A stretch of DNA of 64,000 nucleotides from Archilochus colubris (GCA_023079485.1 CM041083.1:65777196-65841195), one strand, 5' to 3'; counted from the stretch's first letter, positions 43,791 to 56,009 are shown. Notes: generated by a model not told the origin, from the letters alone. Numbers and translations: made by a program.

Positions 43791-46700
43791 ATGTCGGAGC
43801 GGGAGGAGCGGCGCTTCGTGGAGCTGCCGCGGGACTCGGTGCGTTTGATGGCGGAGAGCGCCGGGCTGGAGCTGAGCGATGAGGTGGCGGCTCTGTTAGC
43901 CGAGGATGTTTGCTACCGGCTGCGGGAGGCCACTCAGGTACCGCCCGCGGCGGGGAGGGGACGTGGGGGGAGGCCTAGGCCGGGATTCAGGCGTGGGTTG
44001 AGGCCTAAGGTTGGGCCTAGGCCTGGGTGAGCGGTGACAGTGAGGGTGACAGTGAGGATGACAGGGTGGCAGTGAGGGTGGCAGTGAGAGTGACAGTGAG
44101 AGTGGCAGTGAGGGTGGCAGGGTGGCAGTGAGGGTGGCAGTGAGGGTGGCAGGGTGGCAGTGAGAGTGGCATTGAGGGTGGCAGGGTGGCAGTGAGGGTG
44201 ACAGTGAGGGTGACAGGGTGACAGTGAGGGTGGCAGTGAGGGTGACAGGGTGGCAGTGAGGGTGACAGTGAGGGTGGCAGTGAGGGTGACAGGGTGGCAG
44301 TGAGAGTGGCATTGAGGGTGACAGGGTGGCAGTGAGGGTGACAGTGAGGGTGGCAGGGTGGCAGTGAGGGTGGCTGAGGGTGACAGTGAGGGTGGCAGTG
44401 AGGGTGGCAGGGTGGCAGTGAGGGTGACAATGGTAGTGTCACTCCTTGTGTTGCAGAACAGTTCCCAGTTCATGAAGCACACGCGGCGGCGGAAGCTGAC
44501 GGTGGAGGATTTCAATCGGGCACTGCGGTGGAGCAACGTGGAGGTGACAGGGTTGGGGACATTGGGAGTGGGGTTGGGGACACTGGGGGTGGGGTTGGGG
44601 ACACTGAGGAGTTGGGGGACACTCTTGGGGTTGGGAATACACTGGGGCTGAGACACCTGTGGGGTTGGTGACACCAGTGGGGTTGGTGACACCAGTGAGG
44701 GCGGTGATGCCGATGCAGTTGATGACACCACGAGGGTTGGTGGCATCAGTGAGGTTGGTGACAGCCGTGGGCTTGGTGCCACCAGTGGGGTTGGTGTCCC
44801 TGGTGGGTTCAGGGTACACCAGTGGTGACCTGTTCAGGGTGTCACCTCCCTGTCCCCACAGGTCGTGTGTGGCTACGGCTCGCAGGACGCTCTCCCCTTC
44901 CGAGCCATCAAGGAAGGTGACATTTACTGCCCCGAGGACAGGGAGGTCAACCTGGTGGAGCTGGCCTTGGCCACCAACATCCCCAAGGGCTGTGCTGAGA
45001 CAGCTGTCAGAGGTCAGGGTGCCCCCCACCCATCACCCCCCACCCCACCCGCTCCGTGGACGCCGTCCCGGGCAGGTGACAACCAGGGCCACCACTCTTG
45101 TAGTCCACGTGTCCTACTTGGATGGCAAAGGAAACCTGGAGCCCCAAGGAGCTGGTGAGGAGCAAGACCCGGGGTGACACCAAGGTGTTGGGGGGCTCCC
45201 GTCTCCCACCCCATGGCGGGAGTCCCCATGGGGTCCCCCATGACGTCACGAGGTCCCCCGTGACGTCACGGTGTCCCCAAAGTGCCCAGCGCTGTTTCCA
45301 CTTTGACCGACGACCTTCTCAAGTACTACCAGCACGTCACCCGGGCGGTCTTGGGTGATGACCCTCAACTGATGAAGGTGACAAGGGGCAGACGGGGGTC
45401 CCCCACCCACCCACCCACCCTTGGTGCACCCACGAGGTGCTGACCCCTTCCTGTGGCCACCCCCTTTCCCCACAGGTGGCCCTGCAGGACCTGCAGACCA
45501 ACTCCAAGATCGCTGCTCTCCTGCCCTACTTTGTCTACGTGGTTAGCGGGGTGAGCACTGCCCTGGGATGGGTGGGGGGCTCCAAGCCTGTGGGGTGGGC
45601 TCCAAGTCCACAGGAGGTTCTCCTAAATCCATGGGGTGGTCTCCAGATCCATGGGAGGTTCTCCCAAGTTTGTGGGATGGCCTTCAAATTCATGGGGTGG
45701 TCTCCAGGTCCGTGAGGTGGTCTCCAGGTCCATGGGGTGGTCTCCAGGTCCATGGGAGGTTCTCCCAAATCCATGGGGTGGTCTCCAAGCCCACAGGAGG
45801 TTCTCCAAGCCCACGGGAAGTTCTCCCAAGTCCATGGGGTGTTCTCCAAGTCCGTGGGGTGTTCTCCAAGTCCGTGGGGTGTTCTCCAAGTCCATGGGGT
45901 GTTCTCCATGTCCATGGGGTGTTCTCCATATCCATGGGGTGGTCTCCAAGCATACTGGGTGGTTCTCCAAGCCTACTGGGTGATCTTCAGTCCTTCGGTG
46001 CAGATGAAGTCTTTGAGTTCCTGACCTTTTGGGGGTGGTTTATTTTTTTTGGGGGGGTGTTTTGGGGTGGAGCAGGTGAAATCCGTGAGCCACGACCTGG
46101 AGCAGCTGAACCGCCTCCTGCACATCGCCCGGAGCTTGATCCAAAATCCCTTCCTGGGCTTGGGCTCCTACGTCCGCAGTCTGATCGGCAGCGTCCTCTA
46201 CTGCGCCCTGGAGCCCCTGGCAGCCTCCATCAACCCCCTCAACGACCACTGGACTCTGCGCGACTACGCCGCCATGTTGCTGAGCCGCGTCTTCTGGTGA
46301 GGGCAGGGCGGCAAAGGGCGGGAAAAGTCCTGATGGGAGAGACCTGCTGAGAGGAAAGGTTTTTTATGAGGGAAAAATCCATTTTTGTGAGGGGAAAAAC
46401 CTTTTTTATGAGGAAAAAGTCCTGACAGGAGAGGCCTCCTGAGAGGAAAGGTTTTTTATGAGGGGAAAATCTGTTTTTATGAGGGAAAAGTCCATTTCCA
46501 AAGAGAGAGTCCTGAGAGAAAAGGCATTTTGTGAGGGGAAAAACCAATTTTATGAGGGAGAAATCCTTTATATGACAAGAAAATGAGGAAAAAATCCATT
46601 TTTATGAAGGAAAAGTCGTGACGGGAGAGTCCTTCTGAGGGAAAGGCCTGTTCTGAAAAAAACCATTTTTGTGAGGGGAAAATTCCTTTATATGAGGGAA

Positions 46701-49383
46701 AAGTCCTGGCGGGAGAGTCCTTCTGAGAGGAAAGGCCTGTTCTGAGGGAAAAATCTCTTTTTGTGAGGGAAAAATCTGTTTTTATGAGGGAAAAATTCAT
46801 TTTTATGAGGTAAAAGTCCTGACGGGAGAGTCCTTCTGAGAGGAAAAGCCTGTTCTGAGGGGAAAATCTGTTTTTGTGAGGGAAAAATCCATTTTTATGA
46901 GGAAAAAATTCATTTTTACAAGGGAAAAATCCTTTTTTGTGAGGGAAAAAATTCATTTTTATGAGGTAAAAGTCCTGATGGGAGAGTCCTTCTGAGGGAA
47001 AGACCTGTTCTGAACAGAAAACCCATTTTTTAGAGAGAAAAATCCATTTTTGTGAGGGAAAAATCCTGACAGGAGAGTGGTGCTGAGAGGAAGGGTCTTC
47101 GCTGAGGGGAAGATCGATTTTTACGAGGGAAACGTCCTTTATATGGTGAGAAAATGAGGGAAAAATCCATTTTTATGAAGGAAAAAATCATTTTTATGAG
47201 GGAAAAATACATTTCTATAAGGGAGAAGTCGTTTATGTGACAAAAAAGTCCTTTTTTGACGGAAAAATCTATTTTTATCAGGGAAAAGTCCTTTATGGGG
47301 CAAACCAGTCCTTTTCTGAGGAAAAAATCTTTCATGAGGGAAAACTTTTTTTTTTTGAGGGAGAAGTACTTTTTTGAGGGAAAAGTCCTTTGAGGGAAAA
47401 CTTCCTTTTTCTGAAGGAAAATCCCTTTTTTGAGGGAAAAAATCCAATATTTGAGGGAAGAGGATTTTTAGGAGGAAAATACCTTTTTTGCAGAAGAATC
47501 CTTTTTTTTAAAGAAAAATGTTTTTTTGAGGGAATGATTTCTTTTTTTTGAGTGAAAAAGTTAGTTGGAGGGAAAAAGCCTTTTTTTGGGGGAAAACGTT
47601 GATTTTGGAGAATCAGGAGACTCTTGGTTGGAATAAATCCCTTTTTGAGGATAACACTTTTTTATGAGGAACAACTTTTTTTGGTAGGGAAAATAGTTTT
47701 GAGGGGGGAACTCTGGTTTTGGGAAAAACACAATTTTGGGGGGGAAAACACCCTTTTTGGGGGGAAAACAAAAAAAAAGAGGTAAAAAGATACAAGGTAA
47801 AAAAATCCCTATTTGGGGGGGAAAAGCTCCTTTTAACATGAGAAAACTTTTTTTTTTTTTTGGCAGCAGGGGGGAACCTTCATAAGGGAGAACTCCATTT
47901 TGGGCAGAAATCTTTGTTTTGGGCGGAAATCTGGGCATTTCATCATCTGTCTTGTCCCCCTCAGGACTCACGGGGACCTGGTGAGTGGCCTCTACCACCA
48001 GATCCTCCTCTCCCTCCAGAAGGTTCTGGCTGACCCAGTCCGGCCCCTCTGCTCCCACTACGGCGCCGTGGTTGGGCTGCACGCCCTGGGCTGGAAGGTG
48101 AGGTTAGGGGGGGGGGGACTTGGGGGGTCCAAGATGTCCTGGGAGGGGTCATTTGGTGACATTTTGTCCCTTCCAGGCAGTGGAACGGGTCCTCTACCCC
48201 CACCTCCCCACCTACTGGGCCAACCTCCAGGCTGTCCTGGATGATTATTCCGTCTCCAACGCTCAAGTCAAGGCTGATGGACACAAGGTCTACGGGGCCA
48301 TCCTGGTGAGACTCCCTCCCCAAAATAAAACCCCCCAGCCTGGGGGGGGCTGCAGAGTCTTCAAGCCCATGGGGAGGTCTCTGAACCTTTGGGGAAGGTC
48401 TCCGAGCCCATGGAGGGGTCTCCCAAGTCAACAGAGAAGAGGAGGGGGTCTCCAAGTCTACTGGGGGTGTCCCCAAGCTCATGGGGGAGGGCTCTGAGCT
48501 CATGGGGAGGGTCTCCAAGCCCGTGGAGGGGTCTCCAAGACTATGGGGATGTTCCCAAGCCTGTGGGGGAGGGTTGAGCCCATGGAGACGGTCTCCAAGC
48601 CCACAGAGGTGTCAACTCCTTCAGGTGGCCGTGGAGCGTTTGCTGAAGATGAAAGCCCAACAAGCGCCGGCATCACCCGATACCTCCCCACGTCACAGCC
48701 CCAAGCAAGACCCCCAGGCTGAGGGGGGCTTGGGCCCCAACCGTTCCCTCCTCCAAGGGGGGGGCAGTGGTGCTGGTGGCCCTCCATCCTCATCATCCCC
48801 TGCTCCACCATCTTTGTCCCTCCACGAGATGTACCGGGAGCTCTACGACTTCTTTGGGGACAGTTTGGCCACCCGGTTCGGTACCGGGTTCCCCACCCCC
48901 ACAGCACTCCCCTCCCCTAGTCTCCCTGAAGCCACCCAGAAGGACCCGGTAGTGTCATTTGGTGGTGAAGGGACAACCAGGAAGATGCCTCAGTTGACAG
49001 CCAACGCCACGGTCAGCCCACGGGAGGAGGAAAACTCCCGTGGGGGGGAAGCACCATCAGCTTCTCGTCCTCTTCATCGTCCAACCAACCTTCCAAGGCC
49101 TCGGGGGGGGACGCCCCGGCAGCCCGGGCACCGCCCGGGGATCCGAGAGGTTTTCCAAAAATGTCGTTGGGCTCCTCGGGGGGTTCCCAGGTTCAGTTTC
49201 GTCATCGCCGGGCGTCAGACCGGGCGGCGCTGTCAGGGACGTTTGTTCCAAACCAGCTTCCCCCAACATCACGGAGCTGGACACGTCTCCCGCTACGCCC
49301 AGAAGTTGCCCATGATTGGAAGGACCAATCGGCCGGCCCGGCGCTGGCCACGAGCTGAGTATTCGCTCCATCTCCTCCTCTGA
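43791..49383 (+). CDS. TAF6L: TAF6L, TAF6-like subunit of SAGA/PCAF complexes
   Basis: Histone-fold and HEAT-repeat subunit of the nuclear SAGA-type acetyltransferase complexes, paralogue of TFIID TAF6. Exons: 43791-43937, 44457-44543, 44862-45012, 45104-45154, 45283-45377, 45476-45550, 46076-46296, 47965-48097, 48177-48305, 48625-49383; 1848 nt, 615 residues (mammalian about 622). It starts MSEREERRFVELPRDSVRLM. The histone fold spans about residues 10-78 (exons 1-2), the TAF6C HEAT domain about 200-380 (VALQDLQTNSKIAALLPYFV, NPLNDHWTLRDYAAMLLSR, ALGWKAVERVLYPHLPTYW). A variable Ser/Pro/Gly-rich region follows, then a conserved basic C-terminus (VFQKCRWAPRG, KLPMIGRTNRPARRW). All joins keep phase. 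The promoter is of U2 type (see 43438-43790). Polyadenylation signal at 49654. Confidence 0.96.
44034..44445. repeat. GGTGGCAGTGAGGGTGACAGT minisatellite in TAF6L intron 1
   Basis: About 33 units of 12-13 bp (GTGAGGGTGGCA and variants GTGAGGGTGACA). Each unit holds a GTGAGG, the consensus of a 5' splice site. Confidence 0.9.
45560..45985. repeat. CCATGGGGTGTTCTCCAAGT minisatellite in TAF6L intron 6
   Basis: About 20 units of 20-24 bp around TCCATGGGGTGGTCTCCAAG. A related repeat occurs in intron 9 (about 48350-48600), so the family was copied between introns. Confidence 0.88.
46310..47890. repeat. GAGGGAAAAATCCATTTTTATG repeat in TAF6L intron 7
   Basis: About 1.5 kb of degenerate 20-24 bp units, with a superunit of about 110-120 bp marked by GTCCTGACGGGAGAGTCC. 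The first repeats begin just after the exon 7 donor. Confidence 0.88.
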
Positions 49384-49384
49384 G

Positions 49385-49653
49385 GAGCTGGTGGCCACAT
49401 CTGGTGGTCAACCATGGGGGCCAGAGCCAACAGTTGACCCCAGGGGCCAAATCCAATGGTTAACCCTGGTGACCAGATGGCTGTGGTTGAGTCTGGTGGC
49501 CACATTCAGTGGCTGGCTGTGGCCAGAGCCGTTGGTTGACCCTTGGTGGCCAAATCTGGTGGCCAGATGCAGCAGTTGACCTTGGGGGCCAGCTCTGGTG
49601 GTCAGTGTCCTCCTTCCGACAGGGTTAGTGGTGGTTTCCATGATCTGGTGGTC
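49385..49653 (+). repeat. GGTGGCCAGATCTGGTGG-like repeat in TAF6L 3' UTR
   Basis: Degenerate units of 20-35 bp built on TGGTGGCCA and GGTTGACCC fill the 3' UTR up to the polyadenylation signal. Confidence 0.65.
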
Positions 49654-49659
49654 AATAAA
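49654..49659 (+). terminator. TAF6L polyadenylation signal AATAAA
   Basis: Canonical hexamer 271 bp after the TAF6L stop; G/T-rich sequence follows. Confidence 0.75.
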
Positions 49660-49869
49660 ATGGCATCCATTGCTCGGCGTGGGGCTTTGTCAGTGTCGTG
49701 GGGCAGCGTCCCCAACATGGGGTGGCCTGGTGGTTGTCCCCTCTTGGTGACACAGCTGAGGAGATGGTGGGAGGGGATGGAGGTGGCCTTGAGGTCCCAC
49801 TTGGCTGGGCAGGAGGGGATGATGGTGCCACCATCCCAGTGCCACCAAAGTGCTGGTGCCACCAAAGTG

Positions 49870-50340
49870 TCACCCCCCCCCCCCCAACCAAAAGTGCCAC
49901 AACGATGGCACCAGGCTCATGCCACCACCATGACAGTGTCACCATGGTGGCACCACACACACCCCTCAGTACCAACCCCTGGTCCCATGTCCCCCCACAT
50001 CCCTCCATGTACCACTCATGTCCCCCCCCCAATCCCCCCCTGTTTTTCCCCCCAAGTCCCCCCCATTTGCCCCCCTCACTTCCCCCCATGTCCCTACCAT
50101 GTCCCCCCCTTTGTCCCCCATTTCCCCTCCATATCCCCCCCTTGGTCCCCCATTTCCCTTCCATGTCCCCCTCAAGTCCCCCCATCCACCCCCCCACTTC
50201 ACCCCCAAGTCCCCCCCATCCATCCCCCCACTTCCCCCCCATTTCCCTCCCATGTCTCCCCCCATTTCTCCCTCTGTCCCCCCCCATGTCCCCCCATGAC
50301 CCCCCCCCCCCTTTCCCCCCCCCCTTCCCCGTCCCGTGGG
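49870..50340. repeat. C/T-rich repeat upstream of TMEM179B
   Basis: Degenerate 15-25 bp units such as TCCCCCATTTCCCCTCCATG. It runs to the TMEM179B promoter, where GGGGCGGGCGGGGCGGG forms GC boxes. No other gene is seen between TAF6L and TMEM179B. Confidence 0.8.
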
Positions 50341-50363
50341 GCGGGCGGGGCGGGAGGAGGAAG

Positions 50364-52466
50364 ATGGCGGCGCGGGGCCTGCGGCTGGGGGAGCTGGGCC
50401 TGCACGGAGCCGCCTTCATCTGCGGCATCGTCTGCGCCTCCGCCCTCACCGTGGCTCAGGTACTGTCCAGGGGACACCGGGGACATGGAGGGAGGGGACA
50501 TTAATCTGGGGAAAGGGAGGGAAAAGCACCCAAAATTGCACAGACACCCCCCCCCCCCTCCCTCCCGTCGTGGGGTTCCTGTGCCTTATCCGGGGGTGTT
50601 CCTGAGGATGCTGGGCAGAGGGGGTTGGCACTGGGGACATCGAGGGCTGGACATTCATTTAGGGAGGGGGGACACAACCCCAATGTTACCTCCCCCCCTC
50701 CCTTGTCCCATGTCCCAGCTCGGGGTGTCCCCTCTTTTGGGGACATTGGGGGGAGGGGGACACACAACAAGGATTTGGGGGTGCCCCCCCCCCCAGTGTT
50801 TTGTGTGTGTCCCCCAAACCGTGGCCTGGGGCTTTCAGTGTCCCTGGGGGGCTCCATCCCACTCCTGGGGACACTTGGGGGGGTTTGGTGACATTAATGT
50901 GGGGGGGGGACAAAACCCCACTGCCTCCCCAATTCCCCCCATGCCCCCAGCGGAGGGGGTCTGAGTGTGTTCCCGTCCTCCTGGTGTCTCCGTGTCCCCA
51001 GTTCCTGTCCCCCCCATCCCGAATTTGTGTTTTTTGGGGTCAAAAAGCAGGATGGAGGTGGGGGTGTGGTCATGGCTCCCCCCGCATTGCTCATCCCGTG
51101 GCTCCCATGTGAGTCAGATGCTGTGGTTTGACCTCCTTCCTCCTCCTCCTTGTCCCACTGGTCCATCCTGGTTGTCCTCTCTGAGTGGCCCTTTGGGGAC
51201 AAAGTGAATGAAAAAACAAAAAAATCACAAAAAAACTCAACCCCGTGATTTTTTTTTCAGGGGGACTTTGGGGGCTTGTGCCTCCTCTACGGCACAGTGA
51301 GCTGGAACGGGACGGCGCTGGTCCCCCGAGCCTTCAGCCACCTCTCCCTTTGTCACTTTGTCACTATTGTCACCATCCTGGTGGCCCTCTACAGCTTCTC
51401 CTCCTTCCTTTACGGCATCTACACCTGCTGTGCCGAGGACTCTCCGTGGTGAGACGAGCTCGGGGTGGGGGGAAAAAAACCTTAAAAACCCCATGAGGGA
51501 TAAAAACAACCCCAAAAGAAGAAACAAGGTCACCCCCCCCGTGTTGTCCCCAACCTGCAGGGACCGCGTGTGGCTCCGGGTGGCCTTGGTAGCAGCCCTC
51601 ATCATCCTCTTCTTCCTCTTCGTCTGCGCCTGCATCCTCCGGGTGGGGATGGACGCGTTCTGTGCCTCCATCCTGCAGACCAAGAGCTTCTCCAGGTACC
51701 ACCCAGCCCCCTGCCCCCCCCCCTGGTTTTGGGGGGACACTGCCCCAGCTGGGGCCCCCCAATTTTACCATTTTCCCCCCAAGTTTCACCACCCCCCTTC
51801 CCCAATTTTTTTTCCCCAGCTGCCAGGAGGCTGAGCTCGCCCCGTGGGTCTCCTACAGCCCCACTCACTTCTACCACAACCTCTACAGTGCCCAGGTGCG
51901 TGGGGGGGGTGCACTGGGGGGCCCCACCCTCAAAAAGAAAAGAGGGGTTGGGGGCTCGGGGGGACGAACACAAGGAAGGGTGGGAGGGGGACAAGAAACT
52001 GGGGGGAAGGTTGGGGTTGGGTCCTGCAAGGACAAGGTTGAGAAGGGACCTAGGAGGAGGGGGAGGTGGGAAATTGAGGAGGGGGCTCAAACCTTGTCCC
52101 CCCCCCAAAATAATTTTTCACTTCTGCAGGGGAACTGAGGGGGGCGAGAAGTTAGGGTGGGTGGGCACAAGAAATTTGGGTGGGGGAGACAAGAAACTGG
52201 GGGGCAGGGGGCACACATGTGGGTGTCCTACAAGGGCCCAGGGATGGAGAAGGGAAGTGGGAGGTGGGAAATTGAGCCCCTAAATTTTGGTTTCCCCCCG
52301 ACTCGAGGCATCGGCGTGGGTGAACGTGTTCCTGTGGTGCCTTCTGACTGCCCGGATGCTGCTGCTGCGACGCAGCGAGGACCCCTTCCAGCTCCTGCCC
52401 CCCAACAACCCCGAGTGGGGAGCTGAGAGCGAAGCCATCTTTGGAGGACGCCCTGTGGGCCCCTGA
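50364..52466 (+). CDS. TMEM179B: TMEM179B, four-pass transmembrane protein
   Basis: Exons: 50364-50459, 51261-51448, 51561-51695, 51820-51895, 52308-52466; 654 nt, 217 residues (mammalian about 219), all in phase. Four membrane segments are visible: exon 1 (HGAAFICGIVCASALTV), exon 2 (FVTIVTILVALYSFSSFLYG), exon 3 (VALVAALIILFFLFVCACIL), exon 5 (AWVNVFLWCLLTARMLLL). A conserved loop contains GDFGGLCLLYGTVSWNGT with a potential N-glycosylation site. Its molecular function is not established. It follows TAF6L as in mammals, which supports the call. The acceptor of exon 5 (CTCGAG before 52308) has a weak pyrimidine tract. Polyadenylation variant ATTAAA at 52577. Confidence 0.92.
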
Positions 52467-52576
52467 TGGACCTGGCGGGGGTGGGTGTCACAGGGACCGC
52501 CTGGGTTACCCCTCCCCGCTGCTCTCGGGTTCCTCCCTCCTCAAGATGGAGGAGATTTTGTGTGTGCTTTTTGGTG

Positions 52577-52582
52577 ATTAAA
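52577..52582 (+). terminator. TMEM179B polyadenylation signal ATTAAA
   Basis: Common variant hexamer 111 bp after the stop. Confidence 0.6.
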
Positions 52583-52739
52583 GACCTGGATTTGTCACGG
52601 AAGAGGCTGTGTCATTTGAGATCCTCCAGGAGGGGACTGCAGGCCCCGAAGCACCAAAATGTTCCTCCTGTAAGTCCCTCAAGAACTTTCATATCCCCCC
52701 CGGAGGCACCTCAAGTACCTCCCGGGGTAATTTTGTGTT

Positions 52740-53640
52740 GGATTTAAGGATTTCTGGGTGAGTTTTAGGTTGGATTTAAAGAATTATTTTATGGGTCAAT
52801 TTTGGGTCGGATTCACCGATTTCTGAGTTCTTTTTGGGTTGCGTTTAACAATTCCTGATTGAATTCAGGGTTGGATGTAGAGATTCCAGAGAAGCTTTTA
52901 GGTGGGAATTAGCGATTTCTGGGTTCATTTTGAGCAATTTCTGTGTCAGTCAAACTGGGTTGGATCAAAGGCTTTCTGGGACTAATTTCAAGCTTTGTGG
53001 GTGAGGTTCGAGTTGTATTTCCCCATCCATGAGTTGGTTTTCAGTGGAATGGAACAATTTCTAAGTGAGATGGGGATTGGATTTTGGGATTTCTTGGCTT
53101 GGAATTGTAGAACCTGAGGAGATTTGGGTGGGAAATGGGGCCCTAATGCGAGAAGAAAGGTTGTAAGACGTCTGTGCAACAAAAAAAGCATAGAAGTGGT
53201 AATGGTTTGCTTAAATTCTGTTTTTTACCTGAAATGTCCCCCAGGTGGGAGTGTGCAGCGTTCCCTGAGGCACTGCATCACCTGGGGTCATTTTGGGTTG
53301 GATTTAAAGAATTCTTGGTCAGTTCTGGCTTGGTTGCCAGGCTTGATTTTCTGGGTTAGTTTGGGGTGGGCTGAAACGCTTTATTCTCCAGCTTGGTTTT
53401 GGGTTGGCTTGATGGGTTTCTGGGTTAGTCCAGAGTTGGGTTTAGGGATTTCTGAGTCGGGTTTGGGTTGAGTTTCTTGATTTCTGGGTGAGGTTTGTGT
53501 TTCGAAGTGAGATGTGGAATGGATTTTGACGTGATTGGCTTGGATTTTCCGGAGACCGAAATGGTTTGGGTGCTCAGAAGAGAAAGTGCCAGACGTCAGA
53601 GTGCAAGTGTCTTCTCAAGTCATGGAGGTTTTATTTAATT
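52740..53640 (-). repeat. U2-linked spacer repeat downstream of U2 #3
   Basis: On the - strand the same AATCCAACCCAAAACTGACC-type units as the left array, with one U2 3'-hairpin relic at about 53240-53295. A different GATTTAAAGATTTCTGGG-like version dominates 52740-53110. Confidence 0.75.
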
Positions 53641-53676
53641 TCTGTTATTTAACCAGCAAACGTCCCCCAGGCGGGG

Positions 53677-53864
53677 GTGTGCACCGTTCCCGGAGGCACT
53701 GCAATACCGGGACGATGCGTGGAGCGGAGGGAGCAAGCTCCGGATCCAACTCCCAGGCCCAAAAATCCGTTTAATATAAAGTCCTCTCATCGAGGACGTA
53801 TCAGATATTAAACTGATAAGAACAGATACTACACTTGATCTTAGCCAAAAGGCCGAGAAGCGAT
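53677..53864 (-). ncRNA. RNU2: U2 spliceosomal snRNA, copy 3
   Basis: Complete 188-nt U2 on the - strand, identical by eye to copy 1. 3' box GTTAAATAACAGA (- strand) at about 53653-53641. The promoter is intact upstream: PSE-like motif 53911-53928, octamers at 54091 and 54148. Confidence 0.97.
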
Positions 53865-53910
53865 AACCCCACACCACCCACACCCACACACCCACACCAT
53901 GCCCCCCTCT

Positions 53911-54155
53911 CCCCTTCTCACGCTCACCAACGCTTCTCTGCTTCAACCCAACTCCATCGCTCTCGCTGCCCATTCCTCACACCGCGCTCCCTTCTCTGCT
54001 CTCCACACCCCCGAATCCCCCCTTTCTGCCCCCAAATTTCTTCCCTTTTTCCTCCTCCCAGCGAGCCTCCCGTTCCTGCTCCGCCTGCTCATTTGCATAC
54101 GGGGCGTGGTCTGAGCCGGGCGGCCCCGCCCTTTCCCCCCGCCTCTCATTTGCAT
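53911..54155 (-). promoter_or_regulatory. U2 #3 promoter (PSE and two octamers)
   Basis: - strand GGTGAGCGTGAGAAGGGG at -64 to -47. ATTTGCAT octamers (read on +) lie at 54091 and 54148, with a GGGCGTGG box beside the first. Distances match the known snRNA gene plan of a proximal element near -55 and a distal element near -220. Confidence 0.75.
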
Positions 54156-54189
54156 CTGGCCGGAGCAGGCTGCGCGGTTCCTGGGCTGT

Positions 54190-55500
54190 GGGGTGTTTGG
54201 GTTCGTGGGGTTGGAGGAGGCTTGGGAGGGAAATTGGGTGCTAATGGGAAGAGAAGGATTGGGAGAGGAGAGTGGGACAAGAAAGCAGAGAAACGGTTGA
54301 GTTTTCCTTCAGTTCTGGCTTTTACCTCAGAAAGATCCCCCAGGTGGGGGTGTGCAGCGTTCCCCGAGGCACTGCATCACCTGGGGTCATTTGGGTTGGA
54401 TTTCAGGAATTCTTGGTCAGTTCTGGCTTGGTTAGTGAGATGTGGGTTGAATTTGGGTATTTCTTGGCTTGGAGTTGTGGAATTTGAGGAGGTTTGGGTG
54501 GGAAATGGGGCACTAATGCGAGAAGAGGGATTGTGAGGCGTTTGTGCAACAAAAGAAACATAGAAGGGGTTGAATTTTGGTTAAAATCAATTTTTTACCT
54601 CAGAAATATCCCCCAGACGGGATATTCCCTGAGGCACTGCAGTACCTGGGGTCATTTTGGGTTGGACTTCAGGAATTCATGGTCAGTTCTGGCTTGGTTT
54701 CCATGCTTGATTTTCTGGGTTCGTTTGGGGTGGGATGAAACGCTTTATTCTCCAGCTTGGGTTTGGGTTGGCGTGGGGGGTTTCTGGGTTCGTCCAGAGT
54801 TGGGTTTAGGGATTTCTGAGTCAGGTTTGGGTTGGGTTTATTGATTTCTGGGTGACGTTTGAGTGGGATTTCGCGATCCGTGGTTTGGTTTTCAGTGGAA
54901 TGGAACAATTTCTAAGGGAGATGTGGGTTGGATTTTGGTATTTCTTGGCTTGGAGTTGTGAAATTCGAGGAGGTTTGGGTGGGAAATGGAGCACTAATGC
55001 GAGAAGAAGGATTGTAAAACGTCTGTGCAACAAAAAAAAACATAGAAGGGGTTGAATTTGGGTTAAATTCGGTTTTTTACCTCAGAAATATCCCCCAGGT
55101 GGGGGTGTGCAGCGTTCCCCGAGGCACTGCCACACCTGGAGTCATTTTGGGTTGGATTTCAGGAATTCTTGGTCAGTTCTGGCTTGGTTGCCAGGCTTGA
55201 TTTTCTGGGTTAGTTTGGGGTGGGCTGAAACGCTTTATTCTCCAGCTTGGTTTTGGGTTGGCTTGGTGGGTTTCTGGGTTAGTCCAGAGTTGGGTTTAGG
55301 GAGTTCTGAGTCGGGTTTGGGTTGGGTTTATTGATTTCTGGGTGAGGTTTGTGTTTCGAAGTGAGATGTGGAATGGATTTTGACGTGATTGGCTTGGATT
55401 TTCCGGAGACCGAAATGGTTTGGGTGCTCAGAAGAGAAAGTGCCAGACGTCAGAGTGCAAGTGTCTTCTCAAGTCATGGAGGTTTTATTTAATTTCTGTT
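54190..55500 (-). repeat. U2-linked spacer repeat between U2 #4 and U2 #3
   Basis: Contains U2-tail relics at about 54346-54390, 54600-54650 and 55090-55140 and many AACCCAAAATGACCCCAGGT units (- strand). The unit from one U2 to the next is 1854 bp long. Confidence 0.8.
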
Positions 55501-55530
55501 ATTTAACCAGCAAACGTCCCCCAGGCGGGG

Positions 55531-55718
55531 GTGTGCACCGTTCCCGGAGGCACTGCAATACCGGGACGATGCGTGGAGCGGAGGGAGCAAGCTCCGGATC
55601 CAACTCCCAGGCCCAAAAATCCGTTTAATATAAAGTCCTCTCATCGAGGACGTATCAGATATTAAACTGATAAGAACAGATACTACACTTGATCTTAGCC
55701 AAAAGGCCGAGAAGCGAT
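55531..55718 (-). ncRNA. RNU2: U2 spliceosomal snRNA, copy 4
   Basis: Complete 188-nt U2, identical by eye to copy 3 and exactly 1854 bp from it. The flanks (3' box, PSE-like 55765-55782, octamers at 55945 and 56002) are also the same, so the gene moved as part of a tandem duplication. Confidence 0.97.
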
Positions 55719-55764
55719 AACCCCACACCACCCACACCCACACACCCACACCATGCCCCCCTCT

Positions 55765-56009
55765 CCCCTTCTCACGCTCACCAACGCTTCTCTGCTTCAA
55801 CCCAACTCCATCGCTCTCGCTGCCCATTCCTCACACCGCGCTCCCTTCTCTGCTCTCCACACCCCCGAATCCCCCCTTTCTGCCCCCAAATTTCTTCCCT
55901 TTTTCCTCCTCCCAGCGAGCCTCCCGTTCCTGCTCCGCCTGCTCATTTGCATACGGGGCGTGGTCTGAGCCGGGCGGCCCCGCCCTTTCCCCCCGCCTCT
56001 CATTTGCAT
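55765..56009 (-). promoter_or_regulatory. U2 #4 promoter (PSE and two octamers)
   Basis: Copy of the U2 #3 promoter shifted by 1854 bp; no differing base seen in the motifs. Confidence 0.75.

Noticed and set aside
53835..54536. 233-codon frame beginning inside U2 #3 on the opposite strand (and its copy at 55689)
   Set aside because: It covers the reverse of the U2 gene, its promoter and spacer. A low-complexity Pro/Ser product with no homology I recognise; kept open by duplication.
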